Positions 28,093 to 37,119 of a stretch of DNA of 64,000 bases are shown here, in pieces. Location of the stretch: positions 89,393-153,392 of the forward strand of contig SUYA01000006.1 of the NCBI GenBank assembly GCA_015060695.1. Reading direction: 5' to 3'. The stretch's first letter is position 1. Each line of letters opens with the position of its first letter. The stretch comes from Mediterranea massiliensis. GTDB taxonomy: Bacteria; Bacteroidota; Bacteroidia; Bacteroidales; Bacteroidaceae. The notes beneath the pieces were generated by a model, which made no database searches, had not been told where the DNA came from, and saw only the letters and a program-made list of their open reading frames with translations. Both the position numbers and the translations under genes were made by a program.

Positions 28093-29265
28093 ATGAAGAA
28101 GATTCTATGGATAGTTTTATTGGCATTGACTGCTTGTGCCGGCCAACCAAAAGATTATTACGAAATATTCGGTAAAGTAGAGAATGTGGAAGACAGCACA
28201 GTCATTATGCTCTTTCGACGAATGGGAAAAATGGGAAAGGGCATTGCCAAAGATACTATAATCGGCGGAAAGTTCTATTTCAAGATTAAACCGGATAGCT
28301 TGGTAAAGGATGCCTTAAGTTTAGGTTGCTATCAGAACAGTGAATTTCCTTCCAAGGGCTTGGAATTATGGGCTTCGGCTGGCGACAGAATTAAAGTTGA
28401 AGGCAAAAATACGTTGATATATACTTGGGATGTAAAAGCTCAGGCACCCGAAAATGCGGTATTACGAGCCTATATAAACGATTCGCGTCAGTTGTGGGAT
28501 GAATTTCAGCAGATTTTAATTTCTCAAAACAAATTGCGTCAACACCGCAGAAAGGCTAAGCTGGAAGAAATTAAAACACTGAAACAACAATATGACAGTT
28601 TGGAGCAACTCTCTCATCTCATTATCGGGAAAATTAATGAAAACGAAATTCGTCGTATGAAGCAGACAAAGGTCGATGAAATTTGGATGAGTAAATTGCA
28701 AACATTGGCAACAAGCTCTAAATACACTTTAAACTTTCCGGCTTCTCGGAAAGAGGCGATAATAGCTCTTTATAACTCTTTGACAGAGGAACAGAAGCAA
28801 CATCAACTTGCCCAAGAGGCTTGTGCGCTGCTATTCCCTCCCCAACACGTCAAGGTGGGGGAAGAGATGAAAGATGCCGATTTATACGATTTGCAGGGAG
28901 GGCTGCATCATTTGTCTGAGTTGAAAGGAAAGTATATATTAATTGATTTCTGGAGTAGGGGATGTGGTCCTTGCATCAATGCCATTCCTGAGTTGAAAGA
29001 ATTGGTAACTCTCTTTCCAAACAGATTGAATGTGGTCAGCATCAGTCTTGATACAAAGGAGGTATGGCAGGAAGCAACGAATCGTTATGACATGACAGGT
29101 AATAATTGGAACGATCTGAAGGGAGAGGCCGGTATTTATTCTCAGTATAGGCAAGGCGGTATTCCTGATTATACATTAATATCGCCCGAAGGCATTGTAC
29201 TCGAACAATGGATGGGCTATGGAAAAGGAAGTTTGAAAGCTAAATTGGCTGAATACTTGAAATAA
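28093..29265 (+). CDS. TlpA-like thioredoxin-fold lipoprotein with DUF4369
   Basis: 390-residue lipoprotein; the lipobox ALTAC gives Cys near residue 16. An N-terminal DUF4369-type domain (about 22-120) precedes a helical middle and a C-terminal TlpA/AhpC-type thioredoxin domain. The redox motif is CGPC in DFWSRGCGPCINAIPEL, and the cis-Pro segment QGGIPDYTLI is present. It probably acts in periplasmic thiol-disulphide exchange. The ATG at 28093 is preferred to the GTG nine bases upstream. It is inserted between the BlaI-type repressor (23 nt) and the BlaR1-type gene (19 nt). Confidence 0.88.
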   Translation: MKKILWIVLLALTACAGQPKDYYEIFGKVENVEDSTVIMLFRRMGKMGKGIAKDTIIGGKFYFKIKPDSLVKDALSLGCYQNSEFPSKGLELWASAGDRIKVEGKNTLIYTWDVKAQAPENAVLRAYINDSRQLWDEFQQILISQNKLRQHRRKAKLEEIKTLKQQYDSLEQLSHLIIGKINENEIRRMKQTKVDEIWMSKLQTLATSSKYTLNFPASRKEAIIALYNSLTEEQKQHQLAQEACALLFPPQHVKVGEEMKDADLYDLQGGLHHLSELKGKYILIDFWSRGCGPCINAIPELKELVTLFPNRLNVVSISLDTKEVWQEATNRYDMTGNNWNDLKGEAGIYSQYRQGGIPDYTLISPEGIVLEQWMGYGKGSLKAKLAEYLK

Positions 29266-29284
29266 ACAAAAGATAGATGAACTC

Positions 29285-30685
29285 ATGGGTACTCTGTTGG
29301 TATATATACTAAAGTCAGCCATCTGTTTGGCCTGGTTCTACCTCTTCTACCGGTTGCTGCTTAGTAGAGAGACGTTTCATCGTTTCAATCGGTTTGCTTT
29401 ATTGGGATTGCTCTTCTTGTCTGCAATATTGCCGATGGTAGAAGTTACAGTAGAACAAGCAGTTGAAGTGCAACAGGTGCTGATAAGTTTGGAAGAGTGG
29501 TTCTTGATGGCGCAGTTATATGGCAATGCGCAGCCGGAAAGCATACAGACTCAAGCAATTAATTTCACATGGTCGCAACTGCTCTTGTTGCTCTATATCT
29601 TGGGGCTCGGTGTGTTTATACTACGTCATCTCTATTCATTGTTGCACCTGACACTCTTGCTGAAGAGTGGCAAGAGTGAAACCTTGTCCGGTTCCGATTC
29701 TAAAATATTGGCCGATGGTGTACGCTTGTTGGTACACAATAAACAAGTACCTCCTTTTAGTTGGATGCGTTATGTTGTAGTCAGTCGTAGGGATTTGGAG
29801 GAAAATGGGCGAGAAATATTGACTCATGAATTGGCTCATATTCATAATCGTCATTCGTGGGATTTGCTGCTGGCCGATGTTTGTGTCCTTTTCCAATGGT
29901 TCAATCCTGCTGCATGGTTGTTGAAGCAAGAGCTGCAGGCCATCCATGAATACGAAGCAGACGAAACAGTCTTGAAGATGGGCGTCGATGCAAAGCAATA
30001 TCAAATGTTATTAATAAAAAAGGCTGTTGGCAAAAGGCTCTACTCAATGGCCAACAACCTAAATCACAGTAATCTAAAAAAACGAATCACTATGATGATG
30101 AAGAAAAAATCAAATCCGTGGGCACGTTTGAAGTATCTCTATGTACTTCCGGTAGCAGCCATAGCTGTGTCTGCTTTTGCCCGTCCCGAAGTGGTGGAAA
30201 CCTCGAAAGAGATTTCAAACGCCAAAGTTAATGATTTAGTTGCGATTGTGGAAACAAAAGCAACAGAAAATGCAAAACTTCCGCAGGATACCTTGAAAAA
30301 CAGGCCGGTATTCCGTGTGGTAGAAGAAATACCGCAGTTCCCCGGTGGTGCGTCTGCTTTAATGAAGTTCATAGCTGATAATGTGAGATATCCGTTGGAA
30401 GCACAGAAACAGAAGCAGCAAGGTCGTGTGGTGGTACAGTTTATTGTTGAGGAAGATGGCAAACTTACCAATGCCAAAGTAGTATCTTCTGTCTCTCCGC
30501 TGTTGGATGCCGAAGCATTGCGAGTGGTTTCTATGATGCCTCAATGGACTCCCGGTAATCAACGTGGTCAGGCGGTGGCTTGTTATTTCACTATACCTGT
30601 AGTATTTCGCTTAACTGGTCAGGCAGCCAAAGATGCTGAAAAATCTAATGGAGCAGTGACTGTGGTAGGTTTTCAAGGCAATTGA
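29285..30685 (+). CDS. BlaR1/MecR1-type M56 protease with TonB C-terminal domain
   Basis: 466-residue membrane protease. Hydrophobic helices near 4-20, 32-48 and 98-115 precede a zinc-metalloprotease site HELAH (181-185) in LTHELAHIHNRHSWD, with a downstream acidic ligand region EYEADE. A further helix lies near 280-297. Instead of a penicillin-binding sensor domain, the extracellular C-terminus (about 345-450) is a TonB C-terminal domain with the VVVQFIVEEDGKLTNAKVVSS and DAEALRVVSMMPQWTPG motifs. It likely cleaves the BlaI-type repressor in response to an envelope cue; the signal is unknown. Confidence 0.9.
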   Translation: MGTLLVYILKSAICLAWFYLFYRLLLSRETFHRFNRFALLGLLFLSAILPMVEVTVEQAVEVQQVLISLEEWFLMAQLYGNAQPESIQTQAINFTWSQLLLLLYILGLGVFILRHLYSLLHLTLLLKSGKSETLSGSDSKILADGVRLLVHNKQVPPFSWMRYVVVSRRDLEENGREILTHELAHIHNRHSWDLLLADVCVLFQWFNPAAWLLKQELQAIHEYEADETVLKMGVDAKQYQMLLIKKAVGKRLYSMANNLNHSNLKKRITMMMKKKSNPWARLKYLYVLPVAAIAVSAFARPEVVETSKEISNAKVNDLVAIVETKATENAKLPQDTLKNRPVFRVVEEIPQFPGGASALMKFIADNVRYPLEAQKQKQQGRVVVQFIVEEDGKLTNAKVVSSVSPLLDAEALRVVSMMPQWTPGNQRGQAVACYFTIPVVFRLTGQAAKDAEKSNGAVTVVGFQGN

Positions 30686-30720
30686 AAGATGGATAACTAA
30701 CCCTACTATATTCTTTTATT

Positions 30721-30765
30721 GCAGTAGTCATATCTTGAGCCTTAGATATGACTACTGCTTTTTTT
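30721..30765 (+). terminator. Terminator of the blaI-type operon
   Basis: A perfect 15-bp stem (30721-30735 with 30744-30758), 8-nt loop, then seven T. It stands just before the promoter of the next gene. Confidence 0.88.
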
Positions 30766-30780
30766 AGGATTATATAATCT

Positions 30781-30810
30781 TTGCCCTTTACCGTTTTTCC
30801 ATTATCTTTG
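30781..30810 (+). promoter_or_regulatory. Promoter of the C45-type hydrolase gene
   Basis: TTG (30781-30783), 19 bp, then TATCTTTG (30803-30810), both matching consensus. TSS near 30817, some 15 nt before the ATG at 30832. Confidence 0.7.
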
Positions 30811-30831
30811 CATGTATTAAAATTAAGTACC

Positions 30832-32049
30832 ATGAAACGAATATTATTTTCTCTTTTGATGCTGGCAACTATTCTTCCGGCATTACCCTGTACTTCTGTT
30901 GTGGTGTCGGGAAAGGCAACTCCCGATGGACGTCCATTGTTGTGGAAACATCGCGACACCGGCTTTATGAAAAACCATATAGCCTATGTAAAGGGCGAGA
31001 AGTACGACTTCATTGCCAACGTAAATAGTGAAAACTTCCATGAACTGAAGGAAGCATGGGTGGGAACCAACAGTGCAGGTTTTGCATTGATGAATACCCA
31101 AAGCTATAATTTGGTAGAAGATATTGCTCCCGGCAAGGAACGGGGCGAGGCCAATGGCCGCATCATCTATCGTGCTTTGGAAGTATGTGCCACGATAGAC
31201 GACTTCTGTCATTTTCTTGATACACTGCAAAAACCCAGTTTGATAGAAGCTAACTTCGGTGCCATCGATGCACAAGGTGGGGCAGCAATGTTCGAGGTAG
31301 ATTATTACAACTATAAAATGTTCGATGCCAACGATCCTACGGTAGCCCCTTATGGCTACGTGGCGCGTAGCAACTTCTCTTTTTCCGGAAAGGTAAACGA
31401 TGGCGGTGGATACGTTCGCTATATGGAGGCGGACCGCGTCTTGATGCAGGCATCGGCAACCCACACCATTACACCGCAACTTATCTTCAACAACCTTTCG
31501 CGCTCTTTCCACCATTGTCTGCTCGACATAGACTTGCGCAGTGGCGATTACAACCGTCCCAAGGCATCGGGTTGGTTTGTCGATCAAGACTTTATACCTC
31601 GCGAAAGTACTTCCTGCTCAGTGGTAGTGCAAGGTGTTAAGGAGAACGAAAAAGCCGAATTGACAACCATGTGGACTTTGTTGGGTTATCCTCCTACCGG
31701 TGTGGCTGTTCCCCTTTGGGTGAAAGACAATCTACCGGCTATGATGACATTCGACGAAGCATACGATGCCGCTCCTCTTAGTCATCATTCATTGAAGTTG
31801 GCCAAGGAGAAAGTGTTCTGTTACGATCAAGGGTTGGGCACCGATAAATATCTCTGCTGGGAAAACCTATATAATCTGCAAGGTACCGGCTTGATGCAGC
31901 AGATTGTTCCCATCGAAGAGACAGTTTTCCGCTTGGCAACTCCTGTTATAGAGGCTTGGCGTAAGAAAGGGAAAGTCGATATGGAAGAGATGGAAAATCT
32001 TTATGTAAAGTTAGAAGACTATATCTATAGTCAAGGTATATTAAAATAA
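30832..32049 (+). CDS. Secreted C45/choloylglycine-hydrolase-like Ntn amidase
   Basis: 405-residue Ntn-hydrolase-like protein. The signal peptide ends LPALP and would expose Cys20 (CTSVVVSGKATPDGRPLLWKH), the expected N-terminal nucleophile of linear amide C-N hydrolases (acyl-CoA:6-APA acyltransferase, bile salt hydrolase relatives). The motif WVGTNSAGFALMNTQSYNL and the GAIDAQGGAAMFEVD segment fit this fold. Export and self-exposure of Cys are inferred. The substrate is unknown; bile-salt, N-acyl amino acid or peptide amides are possible. The frame is open to 30781, but that part holds the promoter. Confidence 0.85.
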   Translation: MKRILFSLLMLATILPALPCTSVVVSGKATPDGRPLLWKHRDTGFMKNHIAYVKGEKYDFIANVNSENFHELKEAWVGTNSAGFALMNTQSYNLVEDIAPGKERGEANGRIIYRALEVCATIDDFCHFLDTLQKPSLIEANFGAIDAQGGAAMFEVDYYNYKMFDANDPTVAPYGYVARSNFSFSGKVNDGGGYVRYMEADRVLMQASATHTITPQLIFNNLSRSFHHCLLDIDLRSGDYNRPKASGWFVDQDFIPRESTSCSVVVQGVKENEKAELTTMWTLLGYPPTGVAVPLWVKDNLPAMMTFDEAYDAAPLSHHSLKLAKEKVFCYDQGLGTDKYLCWENLYNLQGTGLMQQIVPIEETVFRLATPVIEAWRKKGKVDMEEMENLYVKLEDYIYSQGILK

Positions 32050-32056
32050 AAGTAAT

Positions 32057-32091
32057 GACACTAGTGTCCACTTTTTTAGTGAACACTAGTG
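32057..32091 (+). terminator. Hairpin after the C45-type hydrolase gene
   Basis: Stem 32059-32072 with 32078-32091 (14 bp, one mismatch, T5 loop). Each arm also contains CACTAGTG, itself a palindrome. No T-tract follows, so it may stabilise the mRNA 3' end rather than terminate. Confidence 0.5.
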
Positions 32092-32135
32092 ATAATCTAG
32101 ATATAATAAAAAAGGATTAGTAGAAATGGATGCAT

Positions 32136-32187
32136 AAAAAAATTGGAAAGGAAGAAGTACTTATCTAATGTACTTCCCTTTTCCAAT
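32136..32187 (-). terminator. Terminator of gdhA
   Basis: On the minus strand an imperfect 17-18 bp stem (32143-32160 with 32170-32187, one or two bulges) is followed by seven T residues (A-run 32136-32142 on the plus strand). It lies 32 nt past the gdhA stop. Confidence 0.75.
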
Positions 32188-32218
32188 CTTTCTATTTAAG
32201 TATGATTATATCAGTTTC

Positions 32219-33556
32219 TTAAACAATGCCTTGTGCCATCATTGCTTTGGCAACCTTCATAAAGCCGGCAATATTGGCACCCTTAACATAGTTTACATAA
32301 CCATCTTCTTCAGTACCATATTTTACACAATTCTCGTGGATGTTCTCCATGATGTAGTGTAGTTTGGCATCCACCTCTTCCGAACTCCATGAGATGCGTT
32401 CAGAGTTTTGCGTCATTTCAAGACCAGATACCGACACACCACCTGCGTTAGCAGCTTTACCCGGTGCATAGAGAATCTTTGCATCTTGGAATACCTTGAT
32501 GGCTTCGGGAGTAGAGGGCATATTGGCTCCTTCGCTTACTGCAATTACACCGTTGGCAATGAGTTGGCGTGCATGGTCGCCGTTCAATTCGTTTTGAGTA
32601 GCCGAAGGCAATGCTATATCAGCCTTTTCTCCCCAAGGCTTGGCACCTTCTACATACTTCACACCCGGATATTGTTCGGCATATTCGCGGATACGGCCAC
32701 GATACAAGTTCTTCAATTCCATGATGTAATCCAACTTCTCACGATCGATACCGTCAGGATCATATACATAACCGTCAGAGTCGGACATGGTCATTACCTT
32801 ACCACCCAGTTGCAACACCTTTTCGGCAGTGTATTGGGCCACGTTGCCCGAACCGGAAATAAGTACTTTCTTGCCTTGCAAATCCATACCTTTGGTCTTC
32901 AACATTTCCATTAAGAAATATACGTTGCCATAACCGGTAGCTTCGGGACGAATCAACGAACCACCAAACTCACGACCCTTGCCGGTAAATGTGCCGGTAA
33001 ATTCGCGAGTCAACTTTTTATACATACCAAACATGAAACCTACTTCACGACCACCCACACCGATGTCACCGGCCGGAACGTCCATATCCGGACCTACATG
33101 ACGCCACAATTCAAGCATGAAAGCTTGGCAGAAGCGCATTACTTCGGCTGCACTCTTACCGCGGGGTGAAAAGTCTGAACCACCTTTGCCACCGCCCATA
33201 GGCAATGTAGTCAATGAATTCTTGAAAGTTTGTTCGAATGCCAAGAACTTCAAGATACCTAAGTTAACCGATGCATGGAAACGGATGCCACCTTTGTAGG
33301 GGCCAATGGCATTGTTATGTTGTACACGATAGCCCATATTTGTTTGTACATTACCCTTATCATCTACCCAAGTTACACGGAATTGGAAAACACGATCGGG
33401 AATACACAAACGTTCTATCAAGTTTGCTTTATCAAATTCTGGATGTTTGTTGTATTCTTCTTCAATGGTTCCTAAAACTTCTTCTACCGCTTGATGATAT
33501 TCCGGTTCGTTAGGGAATCTTCTTTTCAAGTCTTCTAATACCTTAGCTGCATTCAT
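32219..33556 (-). CDS. gdhA: NADP-specific glutamate dehydrogenase
   Basis: Hexameric glutamate dehydrogenase of 445 residues, making glutamate from 2-oxoglutarate and ammonium. The substrate site PMGGGKGGSDF holds the catalytic Lys. The GPYKGGIRFH motif and the Rossmann segment KVLISGSGNVAQYTAEKV are present. Size and motifs match the bacterial GdhA subfamily. The ATG at 33556 is chosen (MNAAKVLEDL); the frame extends 21 codons further into the promoter. It is monocistronic with a consensus promoter. Confidence 0.95.
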   Translation of the reverse strand: MNAAKVLEDLKRRFPNEPEYHQAVEEVLGTIEEEYNKHPEFDKANLIERLCIPDRVFQFRVTWVDDKGNVQTNMGYRVQHNNAIGPYKGGIRFHASVNLGILKFLAFEQTFKNSLTTLPMGGGKGGSDFSPRGKSAAEVMRFCQAFMLELWRHVGPDMDVPAGDIGVGGREVGFMFGMYKKLTREFTGTFTGKGREFGGSLIRPEATGYGNVYFLMEMLKTKGMDLQGKKVLISGSGNVAQYTAEKVLQLGGKVMTMSDSDGYVYDPDGIDREKLDYIMELKNLYRGRIREYAEQYPGVKYVEGAKPWGEKADIALPSATQNELNGDHARQLIANGVIAVSEGANMPSTPEAIKVFQDAKILYAPGKAANAGGVSVSGLEMTQNSERISWSSEEVDAKLHYIMENIHENCVKYGTEEDGYVNYVKGANIAGFMKVAKAMMAQGIV

Positions 33557-33616
33557 AATTCTAATTTTTAGTTTGTTTTTATTTCTTTTTGTTCTTATTC
33601 TCTTTGAAATCGGTTG

Positions 33617-33647
33617 CAAAAGTATATATAACTATGATATATACAAA
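33617..33647 (-). promoter_or_regulatory. gdhA promoter
   Basis: On the minus strand TTTG (33644-33647), 19 bp, TACTTTTG (33617-33624), exact consensus matches. TSS near 33610, about 54 nt upstream of the ATG. It shows the upstream in-frame extension is not translated. Confidence 0.72.
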
Positions 33648-33748
33648 CAAAATTGAAAGAAATTGTTTGTTTTAAAAGCAATTTTATTGTTTTCTGGCTA
33701 AAAAACGAATAAAAAGATAGTATTTATAGATTTTACTTACACTTTATC

Positions 33749-33943
33749 TCATTCTTTCTTCGGATTCTTGTAAATGGGTAGAAGGATGAAAGCACTGGCC
33801 AATAAAAGTGTTACAATGGTAGGGCCGTCAATGCGTTCGGCACCGGTCAATACCATGTAGCACAACGATGCCCATAACAATACAATGCAGATAATCTGGC
33901 TTTTTGAAAGTTTTCTTTTTTTATTCTTATCCATATTAATCAT
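33749..33943 (-). CDS. Small membrane protein downstream of the DUF554 gene
   Basis: 64-residue protein with a Lys/Arg-rich N-terminus and two membrane helices (about 17-34 and 41-57: IICIVLLWASLCYMVLTG and TIVTLLLASAFILLPIY). The positive N-terminus should face the cytosol. Its start directly abuts the stop of the DUF554 gene. A second ATG three codons in (MDKNKK) is possible. Function unknown. Confidence 0.7.
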   Translation of the reverse strand: MINMDKNKKRKLSKSQIICIVLLWASLCYMVLTGAERIDGPTIVTLLLASAFILLPIYKNPKKE

Positions 33944-34627
33944 TTAGAATCCGAATAGATGTTTCAATAAGAAAAAAGCTACCGGTACCAATAACGCCGG
34001 AAGCAAGTTCAGTGTCTTGCAATCTTTTATTTCCAAGATACTCAATCCCGATGCAGCAATCAATATACCACCCACTACCGATATTTCGGTAACTAATGTG
34101 TCAGGAATGATGTTACCGGCCATGTAGGTAATAAGATATATGCTACCTTGCCATAAGAAAAGTACCGGTGCTGCAAGTACCATACCAATGCCATAGGTAG
34201 TAGCCAATACGGCCGAAGTTACTAAATCGAGCGTAGCATTGGTAAACAGATAGGTGTTGTCGCCATATAAAGCACTCATAACCGGACCTACAATGGATAA
34301 GGTACCGATGCAATAGAGCAGGATGCCGGTTGATAATCCTTGTGCCAGGTTGGAGGTTGAGAAGCGTGATACCAATCGTTTGAATCGTCCGTCTATATCC
34401 ATCATGGTTCCAACTAATCCACCACCGGCCAGACTGATAATGAATAATACCGGGTATTCGCTTTTTGGCAAGTGGTTGCTGACGGCATTAAAGCCTAAAG
34501 CTAACGAAGCCAAGCCCATAGCAGTAAACATTACTTTTTGATATTCGGGCTTGATGCCTTTCTTGACAAAATGTCCAAATACACTGCCGGTAATGATGGT
34601 TATCGTGTTTACAATGGTTCCTAACAT
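33944..34627 (-). CDS. DUF554 family membrane protein
   Basis: 227-residue polytopic membrane protein with six to seven hydrophobic segments, beginning MLGTIVNTITIITGSVFGHF. The GLASLALGFNA, GGGLVGTMMDID and SVVGGILIAASGLSIL segments match the DUF554 family (YdfK/YqgA type), of unknown transport or sensory role. It lies 33 nt downstream of maeB and is followed by a small membrane gene, so the three probably form one transcript. Confidence 0.88.
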   Translation of the reverse strand: MLGTIVNTITIITGSVFGHFVKKGIKPEYQKVMFTAMGLASLALGFNAVSNHLPKSEYPVLFIISLAGGGLVGTMMDIDGRFKRLVSRFSTSNLAQGLSTGILLYCIGTLSIVGPVMSALYGDNTYLFTNATLDLVTSAVLATTYGIGMVLAAPVLFLWQGSIYLITYMAGNIIPDTLVTEISVVGGILIAASGLSILEIKDCKTLNLLPALLVPVAFFLLKHLFGF

Positions 34628-34660
34628 ATTTCTTTTTGATTATACTTTATAAGTGGGCTA

Positions 34661-36952
34661 TTAACAGTCACATGTTTTCTTCTTTTCTACAATGGCATCG
34701 ATAACAGCTACTGCAGTGAGGTTTACAATGTCGCGCACCGAACTTTCAAAGTCTGTAAAGTGAATAGGCTTGTTCAATCCCATTTGGATAGGACCAATAA
34801 ACTCGGCATCACTATCCATGGCCTGCAACAATTTATAGGAAATGTTGGCCGAGCTGAGATTAGGGAAAATAAGTGTATTCACATCCTTTCCTTTCAGACG
34901 GGTAAAGGGATACTTTTTGTCGCGTACATCTTTATTTAGTGCAAAATTGATTTGCATTTCTCCATCTATGGCCCATTCAGGATGTTCCTCTTGCAATATC
35001 TTGATAGCTTCATGAACGGAGGCCGGACTTCCGTCGGTATCGGCACCGAAGTTAGAATAGCTCAGCATGGCCATTACCGGTGTGTGATTAAAGAAGCGTA
35101 CAGTTTCTTCAGTCAGTTTGGCTACATCCATCAAAGTTTCTGTGTCGGGATGACGATTGATAAGCGTATCTGCCAGGAAAAGCGTACCTTTCTTGCTGTT
35201 TAAGATATGCATGGTACCAAAATGTTTGTAGCAAGGGCGAATGCCTATGACCTCCTTGGCTACCTTAATGGTATTGCTGTATTTGGTATAAAGGCCGGTA
35301 ATGAATGCATCGGCTTCACCGGTTTCTACCATCATCATACCAAAGTAGTTGCGTTCAAACATTTTATCGTTAGCCTCTTCGTAAGTAGCTCCTTCTCTGG
35401 CACGTTTCTCGGCTAAGATACGGGCATATCGTTCGCGTCGGGGTGCTTCGTTAGGATGACGCAGGTTTACAATTTCAATACCTTCTAGACTTAAATCCAA
35501 CTCTTTAGCCAACTTGGTAATGGCTTCATCGTTGCCCAACACGATGGGATGACAGATACCTTCTGCTTTAGCCTCTACAGCAGCCTTCAGCATATTAGGA
35601 TGGATACCTTCGGCGAAAACTACTCGTTGGGGGTTGCGTCGTGCCGTTTCGCGCAGTTGGCGGGTTAGTTTACTTTCTTGTCCCATCAGTTCCTTCAGGT
35701 GTTGGCAATAGCCATCCCAATCGGTGATGGGTTTGCGTGCCACACCACTTTCCATGGCAGCGCGAGCTACGGCCATCGATACTTCTGTGATAAGGCGTGG
35801 GTCAACCGGCTTAGGGATGAAGTAGTCCGGACCAAACGTAAAGTTGTTGACGCGATAGGCTTCATTTACTACGTCGGGTACAGGCTGTTTGGCCAAGTCG
35901 GCAATGGCATGAACAGCAGCCAGTTTCATCTCTTCATTGATGGCTGTAGCCGCTACATCCAATGCACCACGGAAGATATAAGGGAATCCGATTACATTAT
36001 TAATCTGATTGGGATAGTCGCTTCGTCCGGTTGACATCAGTACATCGGGACGTGCAGCCATGGCATCTTCATAAGATATTTCAGGTACGGGGTTTGCCAA
36101 GGCAAATACGATGGGGTTGTTAGCCATCGAGCGTACCATTTCTTGAGTCAGCACATTGCCTTTTGAGAGTCCCAAGAATACATCGGCTCCTTTCACTGCC
36201 TCTTCCAATGTATGCAGGTCGCGGCGGTTGGTGGCAAAGTAACGTTTGGTTTCATCCAAATTTACCCGGTCGCTGGTGATAACCCCTTTCGAGTCGAGCA
36301 TGATGATGTTTTCGTGAGTGGCTCCCAATGCTTCATAAAGTTTGGTACAAGAAATGGCAGCAGCACCGGCACCGTTTACCACTATTTTCACCTCTTCTAT
36401 TTTCTTTCCTGCTACGTCCAATGCATTAAGTAATCCGGCCGATGAGATAATGGCTGTGCCGTGTTGGTCGTCGTGCATCACGGGGATGTCCAATTCTTCT
36501 TTCAGTCGGCGTTCTATTTCAAAACATTCGGGTGCTTTGATGTCTTCCAGGTTGATGCCACCGAATGTAGGTGCTATGGCTTTTACTGCTTCGATGAACT
36601 TGTCGGGATCTTTTTCGTTTACCTCAATGTCGAACACATCAATGCCGCCATATATTTTAAACAGTAATCCTTTTCCTTCCATAACCGGTTTACCGGCCAT
36701 GGCACCTATGTCACCCAAGCCTAATACCGCTGTACCGTTTGATATTACAGCTACCAAATTGCCTTTGGCAGTATATTTATAAGCATCTTGTGGATTCTTT
36801 TGTATTTCCAGACATGGTTCGGCTACGCCGGGCGAGTAAGCAAGCGACAAGTCGGTTTGTGTACTATAGGGTTTAGTAGGTACTACCTCTATTTTTCCGG
36901 GTTTTCCTTGCGAGTGGTATAGCAAGGCAGCTTCTTTAGTTATCTTTACCAT
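34661..36952 (-). CDS. maeB: NADP-dependent malic enzyme with phosphotransacetylase-like domain
   Basis: 763-residue MaeB-type protein. It decarboxylates malate to pyruvate with NADP. The N-terminal malic enzyme part (about 1-425) has the YSPGVAEPC, MHDDQHGTAI and VVNGAGAAAISC (Rossmann) motifs. The C-terminal part (about 430-760) is related to phosphotransacetylase (VVFAEGIHPNMLKAA; DALINRHPDTETL-type region), which in other MaeB proteins is regulatory, responding to acetyl-CoA. It gives pyruvate and NADPH near gdhA, which consumes NADPH. A -7 element lies at 36989-36996. Confidence 0.95.
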   Translation of the reverse strand: MVKITKEAALLYHSQGKPGKIEVVPTKPYSTQTDLSLAYSPGVAEPCLEIQKNPQDAYKYTAKGNLVAVISNGTAVLGLGDIGAMAGKPVMEGKGLLFKIYGGIDVFDIEVNEKDPDKFIEAVKAIAPTFGGINLEDIKAPECFEIERRLKEELDIPVMHDDQHGTAIISSAGLLNALDVAGKKIEEVKIVVNGAGAAAISCTKLYEALGATHENIIMLDSKGVITSDRVNLDETKRYFATNRRDLHTLEEAVKGADVFLGLSKGNVLTQEMVRSMANNPIVFALANPVPEISYEDAMAARPDVLMSTGRSDYPNQINNVIGFPYIFRGALDVAATAINEEMKLAAVHAIADLAKQPVPDVVNEAYRVNNFTFGPDYFIPKPVDPRLITEVSMAVARAAMESGVARKPITDWDGYCQHLKELMGQESKLTRQLRETARRNPQRVVFAEGIHPNMLKAAVEAKAEGICHPIVLGNDEAITKLAKELDLSLEGIEIVNLRHPNEAPRRERYARILAEKRAREGATYEEANDKMFERNYFGMMMVETGEADAFITGLYTKYSNTIKVAKEVIGIRPCYKHFGTMHILNSKKGTLFLADTLINRHPDTETLMDVAKLTEETVRFFNHTPVMAMLSYSNFGADTDGSPASVHEAIKILQEEHPEWAIDGEMQINFALNKDVRDKKYPFTRLKGKDVNTLIFPNLSSANISYKLLQAMDSDAEFIGPIQMGLNKPIHFTDFESSVRDIVNLTAVAVIDAIVEKKKTCDC

Positions 36953-36988
36953 AGTTGTTTAGTATTTGGTTCCTTTCAGAAATGTCTG

Positions 36989-36996
36989 CAAATGTA
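36989..36996 (-). promoter_or_regulatory. -7 element of maeB
   Basis: Minus strand TACATTTG, an exact TAnnTTTG match 37 bp before the ATG. A TTTG at 37025-37028 is 28 bp away, longer than usual. Confidence 0.45.
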
Positions 36997-37119
36997 GGGA
37001 TAATTGTTGAAAGAAGTGCTTCTGCAAACAAATTATTCTTAAAAAGGTGAAAAGATTCGGTTGAAATACTTAAATTTGGCATCCGATTATTTCTAATATT
37101 TACATTTAAATTAAATCAT

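Noticed and set aside
30883..31587. 234-codon minus-strand frame inside the C45-type hydrolase gene
   Set aside because: Antisense to a well-supported gene with signal peptide and nucleophile; no homology recognised.
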